Shown one piece after another: positions 37,680 to 48,420 of a stretch of DNA of 64,000 nt. The notes beneath the pieces were generated by a model. It saw nothing but the letters and a program-made list of their open reading frames with translations, made no database searches and had not been told where the DNA came from. Source of the DNA: Cristatella mucedo (taxonomy: Eukaryota > Bryozoa > Phylactolaemata > Cristatellidae); NCBI GenBank assembly GCA_009760855.2, contig WPIO01000109.1:41001-105000 (forward strand), in the 5' to 3' direction. The position numbers and the translations under genes were made by a program. The stretch's first letter is position 1; each line of letters starts with the position of its first letter.

Positions 37680-38350
37680 TCTGACCGGTTTAGCCGCCGC
37701 CGCCGCCGCCACCGTTTCAGCGGCTGCGGCGGCGGCAAGCGATCGGGTGACGACGGGACCGGACACGCGCAAAGCGCAGCGGGCGCCTCGCCCAGCTCGC
37801 CCGCCCGGGCGGTGGGCGCGGCGCCAGATGAGGCGGGCGAGCTGGGCGCCAGCGTTTGGCGACCTCTGGCGGCAACAGTTCCGCCGGCCGCTGCGGTCGC
37901 AGCGGTCGCCGCTAACTTTAGCATCCGAGCGGATATTAGCAGCGACTGCTCGGCGTGCACCGAGCTCCTCTGCGGAAGCCTTTTGGGAGCGAGCGAGCTC
38001 GCGGCGGCAGCGGCCCACTCGCGCGAGCGCTCTCCGCCAGCCGATAGCCGCCGAGCGGCTGGCGTGGCGCGCGCGGGCGCTCGCGCGAGGCTGGCGGCGC
38101 GACTGTGGGGGGGGGGGGCGGTGACCGTTGGATTCGATCGCAAACGGACGGCAGCCACGTCCCACTGGCCGTTCAACCCCGTCCCGTTGCCTTCCGCCCC
38201 CCCCCCCCAACCCACCCGCCGCCGACCGCTCGGCCGTCCGAAGTGGGCGCCGCGGTCGCTCGCCAGCACGCACGCACGCGCACTCGTGCTGAGCCTGAGC
38301 GGAAGTCGCCGTGGCCTCGACCGCACTGTCGTCCCTTCGAAACCTTGACG
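37680..38350. other. CpG-island-like block with strong inverted repeats
   Basis: Very CpG-rich with long frames on both strands in several phases, which points to composition rather than coding. Contains 17-bp perfect arms at 37789-37805 / 37832-37848. Possible promoter. Confidence 0.5.
37789..37848. repeat. 17-bp perfect inverted repeat, 26-nt spacer
   Basis: CGCCCAGCTCGCCCGCC at 37789-37805 and its exact reverse complement at 37832-37848, able to form a GC-rich hairpin. Confidence 0.9.
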
Positions 38351-38559
38351 ACGACATTATGCGGACGACAGCAAAAAATTCTGAAGTGCCAACAGAATAC
38401 ATTTAAGATCGGCCGACTGAACCGCGTCGCTTCTGCGTAGTCAGAGGGCGAATTTCAGCTCGCTCGCAGCAGCAGAAGGGAAATAGGTTAAAGCGAACGA
38501 AGCAAAAGTCACTGCGGCAGTGAGGTGATAGTGAGAGTAAGGTGAGAGTGAGGTGAGCC

Positions 38560-38820
38560 ATCTTGGCTTGCCCAAGCGGTAGACGCGTCCTGCTTCGGAA
38601 TCAGGTCATCGACGTTGCATAATAATCCTATGCCCACCAGTCTGCTGCTAGTGGCTAGTGCAAATTGGTGAAACTAACTTGACCCGAAGATACGCGCGCC
38701 TTCTACCACTAGCCATATTGACAAGATTCTTTTGCATCTTACGTAAAGTGCCTAGAAAGAGATTAAGCTCTGAGGGTGCTAGACAAACGCGTTATACTTG
38801 TCTTATTGTTATTATAAGCT
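38560..38820 (+). mobile_element. S1 long-type SINE, variant head
   Basis: tRNA-like start (TTGCCCAAGCGGTAGACGCG), divergent middle, then the LINE-B-type tail: TCTTACGTAAAGTGCCTAGA, AAGAGATTAAGCTCTGAGG, (TTATT). The B box is not well preserved. Confidence 0.55.
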
Positions 38821-39189
38821 GAGGTAATCGCGCAGCGTTAATGTACCAAGCGTACCTCGGCAGCTCGCCTCGGTGCGCCGTCAAAGGCGTAGCCGCTGCA
38901 TCGCACCACTTATGCCTGATCTTTACCGGCTGGCTATCGAGCATCCAAACGCCTTCAAGATCCTCACGTTAGCTTGGCGGTCAATTCACTCGCTTGCATC
39001 AGCCTAACCTCCGACCTCTAGGTTAGGTTAGGTTAATCAGCCTATCCTTAACCTAATCTCGGACCTAATCCGACCTCTCGCAGCACTAGCGAGAAACGCA
39101 CCAAGCCGAGCTTCCCAATCGAAAGCTACTTGACAATAAAAACGATTAATACATTAATATAACCTACTGCTATTTCCGCAGGGTAATCC

Positions 39190-39640
39190 TCGCTAGTTCA
39201 GGCGGCAGCGCGCGGCACGTACGATGCGCGCCGACCTGGCGATCGAGACTACTGAAAATCAAACCCCGAGGAGGGGCGGTGGAGAGCTTCGCTCACCGTC
39301 AGCATCGCCGCGCTCTCGCGAAAGCGCAGAGCGTTGTCTCTCCTCGAGTACGGCTGCTGCCGCTGCGGGCGGCGGAGGGACGGCGAATTCGGGTGGACGC
39401 GCCGCAAGCTCGTACACGGCGATTGCAGCGCGTCGGCTCGATTTCGCTGACAGCGATGCGGCTACGTGCGATGCGAGCGAGCGAGCAAGCGACGAAGCCG
39501 CCGAAAAGAGCGAAGCGAACCTTTTGATAGCGACATCGACTCCCAGCTTGCACCGGGTGCCCAAAGCTCAGACGACGACACTGCCAAAGACTGGCTCCTG
39601 GGTCTAAGGGCTGCCTAGGGGCAGAGAGCACGAACCTGTT
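39190..39640. other. CpG-rich block with a 127-codon + frame
   Basis: Frame 39224-39607 starts with ATG (MRADLAIETTENQTPRRGGG) and is Ala/Ser/Glu-rich. No known domain, and the opposite strand is open for about 100 codons too. It may be a first exon or chance. Confidence 0.25.
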
Positions 39641-39667
39641 CCGAGACGTTGCGTCGCGAAGTGCAAG

Positions 39668-39694
39668 TCCTGCTGCTGCTGCTGCTGCTGCTGG
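39668..39694. repeat. (CTG)8 triplet run
   Basis: Short pure CTG repeat. Confidence 0.9.
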
Positions 39695-39785
39695 CAAATC
39701 TTTATTATTTACTGCGACGGAGTAGCGACCGGAGTAGCTAAGGCTCTTCTGCCGCGCTACAGACGAGGCTCTTGAATCAGCTCGC
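39695..39785 (+). mobile_element. S2 SINE 3' fragment
   Basis: AGCTAAGGCTCTTCTGCCGC, GACGAGGCTCTTGAATCAGC; only the tail half is present. Confidence 0.6.
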
Positions 39786-39964
39786 CTCTACATATGCTTT
39801 ACTTAAGGGCACTCGAATCGTCTACGAGGCAGCAGTGCCCTCCAGCGGTCGTGGAAGGACGGTACTTGAGAGGGGACAGAGGGCGGTGCTCCGCGGTAAT
39901 GATCTTTGAACTTTGGGCTGTCCACTGACTTGTACCTCGAGACGCTCTAATAATGACGTTAATA

Positions 39965-40095
39965 GTAATAATAATAATAATAATAATTGCGCGTTCGTTA
40001 TAGCGCCCTCGGGGAACTTAATCTCTTTCTAGGCACTTTACATTTCCTGTAAAGGAAGCGCGATCGGCTGGTTAGCGGTAGAACGCTCAATGAAC
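39965..40095 (-). mobile_element. LINE-B/S1-long tail fragment
   Basis: (AAT)n, then TATAGCGCCCTCGGGGAACT, TCTCTTTCTAGGCACTTTAC and GAAGCGCGATCGGCTGGTTA. Confidence 0.7.
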
Positions 40096-40568
40096 AGCAA
40101 GCGTAGCTGTCTCGATACGCAGCGGTCGCTTACGATCGCAGGACGATTCTTAACGCGTCCTGATTTCTGGCTCCGAAGGCCTCCGGCTCCCAGACGAGCG
40201 ACGGGCGCCTCACCGCCTGCGAGATGGAGGAGGAGGACTAACCCGCGGCCATACTCTCTCGGCGTCACGCGACGGACTGTAGACGCTCGGCTTAGCGACA
40301 GGGGAGGCTCCTTCGGTGGCGGAGGCCTCCACCGTGGGCCCCCGCTTCCGTCCCGAGAAGTACCGCTCGGCTTGGACACGGCGTGGAAACAGCCGTGCGT
40401 CGGCTGCTCCACACCGCGCGCATGCGCGGCGGCGACCCGCCGAAGCTGGCAGACGGCGACTCGGCTACCCATGTGGGCGAACCGCGAGGCCTCGGCTTTA
40501 CCTGGGGCGGATATTGAGAAGTCGCGCTATTCTCTGACGAGGGACATCGACACTCGCTGTGCATTCCT

Positions 40569-40790
<222 letters not shown>

Positions 40791-40998
40791 GCCGCCTGGC
40801 TCCCGCCAGACAGCGAGGCTCTTCGTGCCCCGGTTAGACTACCTGCGCAGGAGGGCCAGGGTGACGCAAGTGACAGACTGCTCGAGCCGAGAAGGAGAAG
40901 GCAGCGGTGCAGCTTCGATGGCGCGCAGCTGCCTGCCTTTTTGTTCGCGCGCTCTTCCGCGCTCGCGTAATTGCTTGACCCTGGGTTTTAGCTTCAGG

Positions 40999-41166
40999 GC
41001 TAAGGCGAGCCGCAACGGCACACTGGGCGAGGTGGTTGCTTTTCGCAACCTCGGTCCCGAGGTCATAGGTTGGAATCCTGCTTTGGGCGATCCTTTATTG
41101 CCGCTGCAAGTGGTGGGGATAGCCGTAAAGGCTCTTCTATACAAAAGAGGCTGTTGAATCAGCAAG
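40999..41166 (+). mobile_element. S2 SINE, full length
   Basis: GAGCCGCAACGGCACACTGG, B box ATAGGTTGGAATCC (one change), TATTGCCGCTGCAAGTGGTG, AAAAGAGGCTGTTGAATCAG, then (TAT)n. The (ATT) run at 41167-41191 is its tail. Confidence 0.85.
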
Positions 41167-41191
41167 TATTATTATTATTATTATTATTATT

Positions 41192-41332
41192 GGGTGCCCG
41201 CTCCTCACTACCCTGGTCGTGGGTTCGAGTCCTACAGTCGGCGATCCTTTATCACTCACTGCAAACGGTGGCGATAGCCGTAAAGGCTCTTACGCCGCAA
41301 CACAAATGAGGTCTGATTAATCGGCTAGCATC
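41192..41332 (+). mobile_element. S2 SINE, head-truncated, tandem to previous copy
   Basis: B box GTGGGTTCGAGTCC, then TTTATCACTCACTGCAAACG, TAGCCGTAAAGGCTCTTACG, GATTAATCGGCTAGCATC. It follows the ATT tail of the previous S2. Confidence 0.8.
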
Positions 41333-41339
41333 TTTCTCA

Positions 41340-42040
41340 TTTAGTCCCAGCCGACGTGCGACTAATACCGCTGTCGCCCCGAGCCTTGGAGTCACGCCTA
41401 ATGACCCGTACACGCAGCATCGCTGCACGCAGGTAGAGCCGACAGTAGCGAAACGCGGCATCGGTAGCAATGAGCAAAGCCCCCTACCTCGCGACAACAA
41501 CCCACCTCCGCGATGCTGAGATGCTCTATTCGACATCGACAGAGAGTTGGAGGAGGCTGCCAGAACAACGCCCGGGCGTACTACCCTCGCGCTCGTACGG
41601 CTTGGCCGCAACTCAACATCACAGCTAAGGCACAACTGACCGCCCATTGTGTGGCTTCGACTCGCTTGCTTCCTAGCCGTGGACTGTCGCAATGTCCGAC
41701 TCACATATGCCGCTACGATGCAGGAACCTCAAATGACGGACTCCATCCTGCCGTCATTCGACGTTCCAATATCGAGACGTCGGCGTCGCAGGTATCGGTT
41801 GCAGCCCCCTCGCCTCCAGGACCGTGCAAGACCGCGCCAGGACCCTAGCAAGAGCTGCTCTTGCGGTCTCGGGATCGAGCAGACGGGCCGCTACGCCACG
41901 CTCATGTCTCACCAGGAGACGCTCGCACGCGTGAGTCGTTCACTCGAGGAGCGTCGACGTCAGACAGCGGCACACGAGGCTCTGTCCATCCGTTGCGCTT
42001 GTTGATTCTCGCCCAGCGCTGGTTCTCTTCCTCGCTCGCG
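41340..42040. other. No supported gene
   Basis: Several moderate + frames (41513-41848, 41649-42005) with Arg/Ser/Pro-rich composition and no recognisable domain or splice context. Confidence 0.3.
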
Positions 42041-42043
42041 TTT

Positions 42044-42832
<789 letters not shown>

Positions 42833-43552
42833 GAGCGCGGCTCATTAAGGAAGAGCAGCATAGCTATCTCTCTCGCCTTGAGCGTCACGATTGACACTCT
42901 ACCGGCGGAGTTCGCGACGGAGCGCGAGTGTTCGCAGGCGACGCAGGCGACTATCGAGCCCCTGCCGCACGTCGGCCGCCGCCGGCACGCGGCACACTTC
43001 ACTAGCAAGCGGTTGCCCAGTTGCGAGAGTCGCAAGTGAACTGCACCATGTTGGGTTTCGAAACGCGATTGCTTAGCTCAGCGGCTGCCTTCACGCGGCG
43101 GCCTGGCCAGCGCAGGATTTTCATCCAACAAGGCCTGCACAACTTTTTATGTAGGGCCCAAGACCCGCAAGATTATAATCCGCAGCTAGTGAACAAATCT
43201 TAGCACCAAATCGTAGTGTTTATCCGTACTCGGGGGGCTTACTCATATTCGTACACGTACTCAGCGGTTGCTACGGTTGAATTAAAACATAATTTCGTAT
43301 CGGTCTCGGTCATATAAGTCATACGTCATAGGGTCATAGAAATTGCGGGGGCGGCCTGGTCGCCGTGCTGATGTAAGGGGCAGGGTGCAAATGGCCGCCT
43401 GCCCGCTAGCTCCGCCGCTGGGCCTGGCTCTATTTGTGGGTGCCAACAGGAGGTAGGCTGAAGCCGGTACTATAAAATATTGGTAACCAGCCAGGCAGGT
43501 TTTGTGCTGCGCTTGACTTACTCTCGAAATCTTAGCTGATGTAATGGTCTCA

Positions 43553-43724
43553 TTTGCATAGCGTCGGAAGAGCCTTATCGGATATCACCGCCGCTTGCAG
43601 CTGGCAATAAAGGCAATTAAGCTGGCAATAAAGGATTGCCCAACTGCAGGATTCGAACCCATGACCTCAGTCGTTAAGAGCGAGCACCTTACCTACGGGG
43701 CTAACGCGGCCCAAAGCCGCATAA
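43553..43724 (-). mobile_element. S2 SINE with internal duplication
   Basis: S2 body, B box (GGGTTCGAATCC on the minus strand) and A-box region. AGCTGGCAATAAAGG occurs twice, at 43599 and 43620, a 21-bp tandem duplication inside the element. Confidence 0.8.
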
Positions 43725-44011
43725 CGTAACTCTACGGAAAAGCGCCGAAACTTTATGTCGCTATAGCGAGTTGAATCCGGCGACCGCGGACAGCCGATGC
43801 TAACTTCCCGCTCCTCGCTTATAATTGGTCGTTTGCGCTGCAACAGTCAAAGCCACTCGCAAGCAGTTGGGCACGAGCCGTTCACCTAGCGACCGCTCGG
43901 TCGCGGCGCGGATCTCACCGCGCGACATGGAAGAGCCTTCAGCCACCTTCAACTCGCTTGCGGCGAGCAATAAGAACCGCTCACTTCCAGACTCAAATCC
44001 ACTCCTATCCC

Positions 44012-44012
44012 C

Positions 44013-44072
<60 letters not shown>

Positions 44073-44131
44073 TCTCGTTCTCTCTCTCCACTCTCTCCTC
44101 TCTCTCCTCTCTGTGTCTCCTCTCTCTCTCT
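44012..44131. repeat. (CT)n tract
   Basis: Impure CT microsatellite about 1.2 kb upstream of the predicted zinc-finger start codon. Confidence 0.95.
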
Positions 44132-45314
44132 AACGTTTCGCCTGCAGGGTGCGCATTCCTCGGACGACGACTCCCGCATAATCACTTCAATGCCTTCAAG
44201 CGTCAGCCGAGCTGTTGAAGCCGGTCAGCCCTGTGACTGTCTGCGAATGTAGGCGGCTACGCCAGCCGCCGCGGCCGCCCGCCGCAGCCGCCGGAGCTGA
44301 GAGTGCAATGCTGCGTGCTGGCGCACGCGTTCTGCGCGCACGCGACGAGCGCCCGCTGCCGCTCCGTTCTGGCTGACGGTAACTACAGCGCAGGACGCGG
44401 AGTCGGTCAACTGCAAATCTCTCATCGTCCAGCCGGCTTCGCCTCCACGGCAGCTTTGCTCGAACCGACGTCCTCCTTCAGCCTCTGCGTGTAGAGCGCC
44501 CATGCACACCGGCGGTCGGCAAACTGCTCGCAGCGTCTCGGAGCGCTTCGAGCGACCGTGAGGCCAAGACCGCCGGCGACGGCAAGCCTAATCCGCTGCG
44601 TATTTCTTACGACGCAGCCGAGCGGAAGACTGCTTCCTCTATAATACGCGCCCCCTGCTGCTGCGGCTGCTGCTGCTGCTGGCAGCCAGTTCAGCAGCTC
44701 CGCCACCGAGGCCAGGCCAGCCGACTTGCAGACAGCGACGCCGGCTGCGGCGGCGGGGTAGCCGCGGCGGCGGCGGCCCAGGAGAGCGTCGCCGCGAGTG
44801 GCCGGCTGCTGCGTGGTGATTGACTCGCACCCGCTGGGAATTGGCATTCAGTGAAATTGTTCCCCAATGAACCTCTCCCAGCGGGTAGCCGCGGCACGAT
44901 TTATAATCCTCACCGACAGGCACTCATTAGCGCTGCGCAGAGCTCGCCGCTCATAGTGGCGTCGACCGCGCGAGCGAGCAGATAGCTGTGTCGCCGACGC
45001 CGCCATTGCCGCCACTGCCGTTGACACACCGGCAGCAGAGGCGGCGAGAGCCAGGGTAGCGCTCTCATCTCGGCACCCGGAGACGCGCAGCCGCAACGCC
45101 GCCGCCGCCGCCGCCTCCGGGACGTTCGGACAACGCGGCAGGCGCTCCGTCGATGTAGCGGCCGCGGAGCCGGAGGGAGCGACGCCGAACTGGTGACGCC
45201 CAACGCCGACGCCGACGCCACTTGCGCCTGTCCTCGGAGCCGCGACGACTCTTAGCGCAGCCGACGACGACGACTACGACGACTATCCGCCTGCCGGCCG
45301 CCGACCGGTCCGAC

Positions 45315-45357
45315 ATGTCTGCGAGACGAAAGCAAGCACGACCGCGCCTACTCCGAG
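45315..45357 (+). CDS. ZNF423/521-like gene, coding exon 1 (NuRD motif)
   Basis: Encodes the first 14 residues, MSARRKQARPRLLR, plus one base. In ZNF423, ZNF521, SALL, BCL11 and FOG proteins a nearly identical N-terminus (MSRRKQ-x-x-P) binds RBBP4/7 and recruits the NuRD repressor complex. Here one alanine is inserted after MS, but the RRKQxxP core is intact. The ATG is the first in its frame and has G at -3. The frame leaves the exon in phase 1 at CGAG|GTGCGT. In human ZNF521 the first coding exon likewise ends directly before an Asp codon, and the next exon here restores Asp. The exon is short, so its support comes from the motif, the donor and the phase match to 47552-47785. Confidence 0.7.
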
Positions 45358-45810
45358 GTGCGTCGCCGCCTCCGCGAGCAGCAGAGAAGCGCGCCCGCCC
45401 GCCCGCCCACGCACGCCCTCGCTATCACTGCCGCCGCCACGCTGCCGCCGCCGCCACCGCTGCCGCCGCCGTCGCGCTGGAGCCCGGCGTGATTGAGCGT
45501 CGCGCCGGAGCGGCCCTCTCCTCGCGACGCCTGCGACTCTCGCATCGCGCAGCTTCCCGCAGCCAGCGCGTTATTCATCCGCTCGTGACACTCCCTCCAT
45601 CCGCGTGGTCGGTGACGTCGCGAGCGGAGACGGGATAACGTCGCCGTCGCTCGCAAGGCCAGCGACGGCGACGCGCGCTGGCGGCGGCAGTGTCGCGGGC
45701 CGGTGGGCGACCGCGCGCTGAGTCCGTCGTCGCGGCTGGCCGAGCGGCGCTCTCCCAGCGACGCTCGCGTCAGCCGCGAGCTGCCTCGCGTGCAGCGGAA
45801 GGCACGCGCG

Positions 45811-45839
45811 GCCGCCACCGCCGCTGCGGCGGTGGCGGC
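45811..45839. repeat. 14-bp perfect inverted repeat, 1-nt loop
   Basis: GCCGCCACCGCCGC, T, then the exact reverse complement. Lies in the first intron of the zinc-finger gene within the CpG-rich block. Confidence 0.9.
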
Positions 45840-46714
45840 GGCGCGATACTGTGCGGGCGTGCGAGTCACCGGCCGGGTCGAAATGAGAGCTCCGCAGCCC
45901 GATGGCGCCGGCCGGCCGGCTTAAATCGACCGCCGGCACCGCCGTCGCGCCTACCCGCGCGCCCTCCCTCCGGGATCGTCTCGCGACCGCCCGACCCCCG
46001 GGGTCGCCACCGCCGGTTCCTCTTCGTCCGGTCCGTCCGGCCGCTTCGAATGGCTTTCCTTGGCGCGAGGAGCGACGCGCGCGGACGCTGCGATCGCTGC
46101 CATCGCCGACGCAGCGCCCTCGCCGTCGCCCGCGAGGCGCAAGCCCTCAGTCGGCGAGCTGGGCGGCGAGCTGGAGGCTCTCCGCGGTTGGCGAGCGGGG
46201 CGGGCGCTCGCGGGGAGCCGCCGCCCGACGGCTCGGCGGGTTCCGGCGGCTGGCACCTACTGCGGTCGCGTCGGCCAGCGTGTGGTAATGGCCTCTCGGT
46301 CGGAAGCCGTTAAGTTATTATCTCGCCCATCGGGCGCCCCGCGCGCGCTCCCGCAGAGCCGGCGGTGCAGCAGAGCGCCGCTGCTCGACGGGTGTTCTGC
46401 CGTCGGGTATTTCGGGACGCCGAGCGGAAAATAAGTAATTGGCAGCGATTTGACCAATTACGCTTTTCTAATGGCGCTCGGAGTATATTTTTATAAGTCA
46501 ACCCGCAGGGGGCGGGGGGGGGGAGTTGAGGGACCGAGGGCCGTGGATCGTCGCGGAGGGGCCGAGGAGCGTGCGGGCGAGCGGGCGAGCGAGCGAGCAC
46601 AGCGGATCTCCCTCGCACGTACACATGCTCTCTGCGTCTCTAGCCACAGTCATCGATACATGTAGTACCCCCATTCGCTCCGGAATAACTTCCCCTTCTG
46701 TACAGCCAATACAC

Positions 46715-46729
46715 GATATATATACATAT

Positions 46730-46775
<46 letters not shown>

Positions 46776-46787
46776 GTATGTATATAA
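46715..46787. repeat. (TA)n-rich tract
   Basis: ATATACATATATACAT passing into pure TA. Confidence 0.9.
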
Positions 46788-46904
46788 CAGCTGCATGGTC
46801 ATGACACGTCACAGACCAGCCATGGCATGCTCGAGCCGATAAGAGAAAGTCAATCCACCAGCATCATTGCTATTGCCTGACTGTGAGTGAGTCTCCGTGA
46901 GGGA

Positions 46905-47036
46905 ATGAGTGTGTGAGCGCGTGTGTGTGTGTGAGTGTGTATATGTGTGTCTATGTGTGAGTGTGCGTGTGAGAGTGTGCGCGTTCGTATATGAGCTTCT
47001 GTGTGTGTGCGAGCGCGCGCGCGCGTTCGCATGCGT
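46905..47036. repeat. (TG)n-rich tract with CG-alternating end
   Basis: GTGTGT/GTGAGTGT units ending in GCGAGCGCGCGCGCGCG, an alternating purine-pyrimidine run prone to Z-DNA. Confidence 0.85.
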
Positions 47037-47145
47037 TTGTACGTTGCGATAGCATTACATATCTGATGGCACCCTGTCGCGAGGCGGCTTGGGCACGGTG
47101 TGATACTGCACCAATCTCCTACTTTGCATACCATTTCTGGCGATT

Positions 47146-47147
<2 letters not shown>

Positions 47148-47231
<84 letters not shown>
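47148..47231. repeat. (TA)n-rich tract
   Basis: TA repeat with TATGTATG interruptions. Confidence 0.9.
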
Positions 47232-47233
<2 letters not shown>

Positions 47234-47377
47234 AGCTGAGTTTACTAGCTGAGTTCATCGTCATTATAAGCTGAGTCATAGTAGAATTATTCGTCTATTA
47301 TGCATCACTCTCGGAAGTACTGTTTGCCATCTTGCCTCATGACGGATTAACGATAAACTTTCTCATTTTAATTAGTA

Positions 47378-47423
47378 GATAGATAGATAGATAAATAGAG
47401 AGAGAGAGAGAGAGAGAGAGAGA
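47378..47423. repeat. (TAGA)n then (GA)n
   Basis: Short compound microsatellite about 130 bp upstream of exon 2. Confidence 0.9.
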
Positions 47424-47551
47424 TCGCAGAAAAAGTACTTCCGGTGGGGCATTAACCAAGGTTGTTAAGACGACGTACCCTGGAATGCTGGCGCGAGCTC
47501 GCGCAGCAAGTTCAACATTTTAAGATCGCTCCGCGAATTTCTGTTCCGCAG

Positions 47552-47785
47552 ATGCCCGCTGCGACGCGAGCGGTGCGGAGCACGACGATGCGACGTCGGC
47601 CCAGTCGTTCGTCACTGACGCAGGTTACGGCCTCTGCGAATCGGACGACGGCTACCGCCGTGGAGACGTCGACCAAGCAGCCGACGCAGCGCCTCGCGCT
47701 CTCCGCTGCACTCGCTGCCGCGTCTCGTTTCCATCGTTTCGTGCATTGGTGGATCACGAGGAGCAAGGCTACTGCAACAGCAAAG
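47552..47785 (+). CDS. ZNF423/521-like gene, exon 2 (C2HC finger)
   Basis: Acceptor GAATTTCTGTTCCGCAG ends at 47551; donor AAAG|GTGAGC follows 47785. Both are phase 1 and the 234 nt stay open. The exon starts with Asp (G from exon 1 plus AT), continues with a Ser/Asp/Ala-rich segment (HDDATSAQSF, ESDDGYRRGDVDQAADAAP), then CTRCRVSFPSFRALVDHEEQ followed by GYC: a zinc finger of form C-x2-C-x12-H-x5-C. ZNF423/521 proteins have one isolated C2HC finger in the same place, after an acidic stretch and encoded in the second coding exon. In those proteins and in SALL or FOG the last spacing is usually three to four residues; here it is five. Predicted nuclear DNA-binding or protein-contact module. 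Alternative families (SALL, BCL11, FOG) share the motif-plus-finger layout, but the next finger and exon phases favour ZNF423/521. Confidence 0.7.
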
Positions 47786-48135
47786 GTGAGCGGGAGCGAA
47801 GGCAGCGAAGGCTTTCGAGAAAGTTTCGTCGCGTGTCGCCGCGGGGCGCCGGGGGGGGGGGTGGGGCGCGCCTGCGCGTGCGTGCGTAGGCTAAGAGGGA
47901 GCGGAGCGATCGGCGGCGCCCAGCGACTCCGGACCGATCCGAGCTAACAAAGGACAGTGAGCAGTGGCTGCTCGCGATCCGACCGGCGAAACGCAGCCTA
48001 GCGTGCGGCGGAGGCGGCGGCATCGGGAGGGGGGCTCGTCGAGACGTCGACGAACGCCCACAGTTAGTCACGCAGTGGGCGTGGGAACCGGCGGTGCCAG
48101 ACTTTAGCGCCGGACCTCAGTCAACGCGTTTGGGG
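47786..48135. other. CpG-rich start of intron 2
   Basis: GC-rich with a G-run at 47849-47858. Nothing coding is supported. Confidence 0.4.
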
Positions 48136-48271
48136 GATGGGCGAGCGGCGCACGCGACCAGACAAGACGCGATGCGTTGCCGGCGAGCGGCCAGCCGTCT
48201 ATAGCACCATCGGTCCCGGCTCGACAGACCGTCGCTGCTCATCGGATCAGCGTCCTCAGCGCTCTAGGATC

Positions 48272-48331
48272 TCTCTCTCTCTCTCTCTCTCTCGCTTTCT
48301 CTCTCCCTCCCTCTGTCTGTCTGTCTGTCTG

Positions 48332-48375
<44 letters not shown>

Positions 48376-48420
48376 TCCCTCCTTCCTTCCCTTCCTTCCT
48401 CCCTCTCTCCCTCTCTCTCG
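48272..48420. repeat. (CT)n with TCTG and CCTT blocks
   Basis: Compound pyrimidine tract in intron 2. Confidence 0.95.

Larger units (their letters stand above)
44220..46430 (+). promoter_or_regulatory. CpG-island-like region around exon 1
   Basis: About 2.2 kb of dense CpG with GCC/GCN triplet runs, centred on the predicted start codon at 45315. Long frames occur in all phases on both strands, as expected from the absence of A/T-rich stops. Most likely promoter, 5' untranslated region and first intron start of the ZNF423/521-like gene. No TATA box is evident near the ATG. Inference from position and composition. Confidence 0.55.

Noticed and set aside
39019-39036. TTAGG-like telomeric repeat
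   Set aside because: Only about three units of AGGTT in ordinary sequence; too short to mean a telomere or interstitial telomeric array.
45222-45314. Upstream extension of exon 1 (open to a TTG at 45222)
   Set aside because: No ATG in the extension, and the known motif starts at the first ATG (45315).
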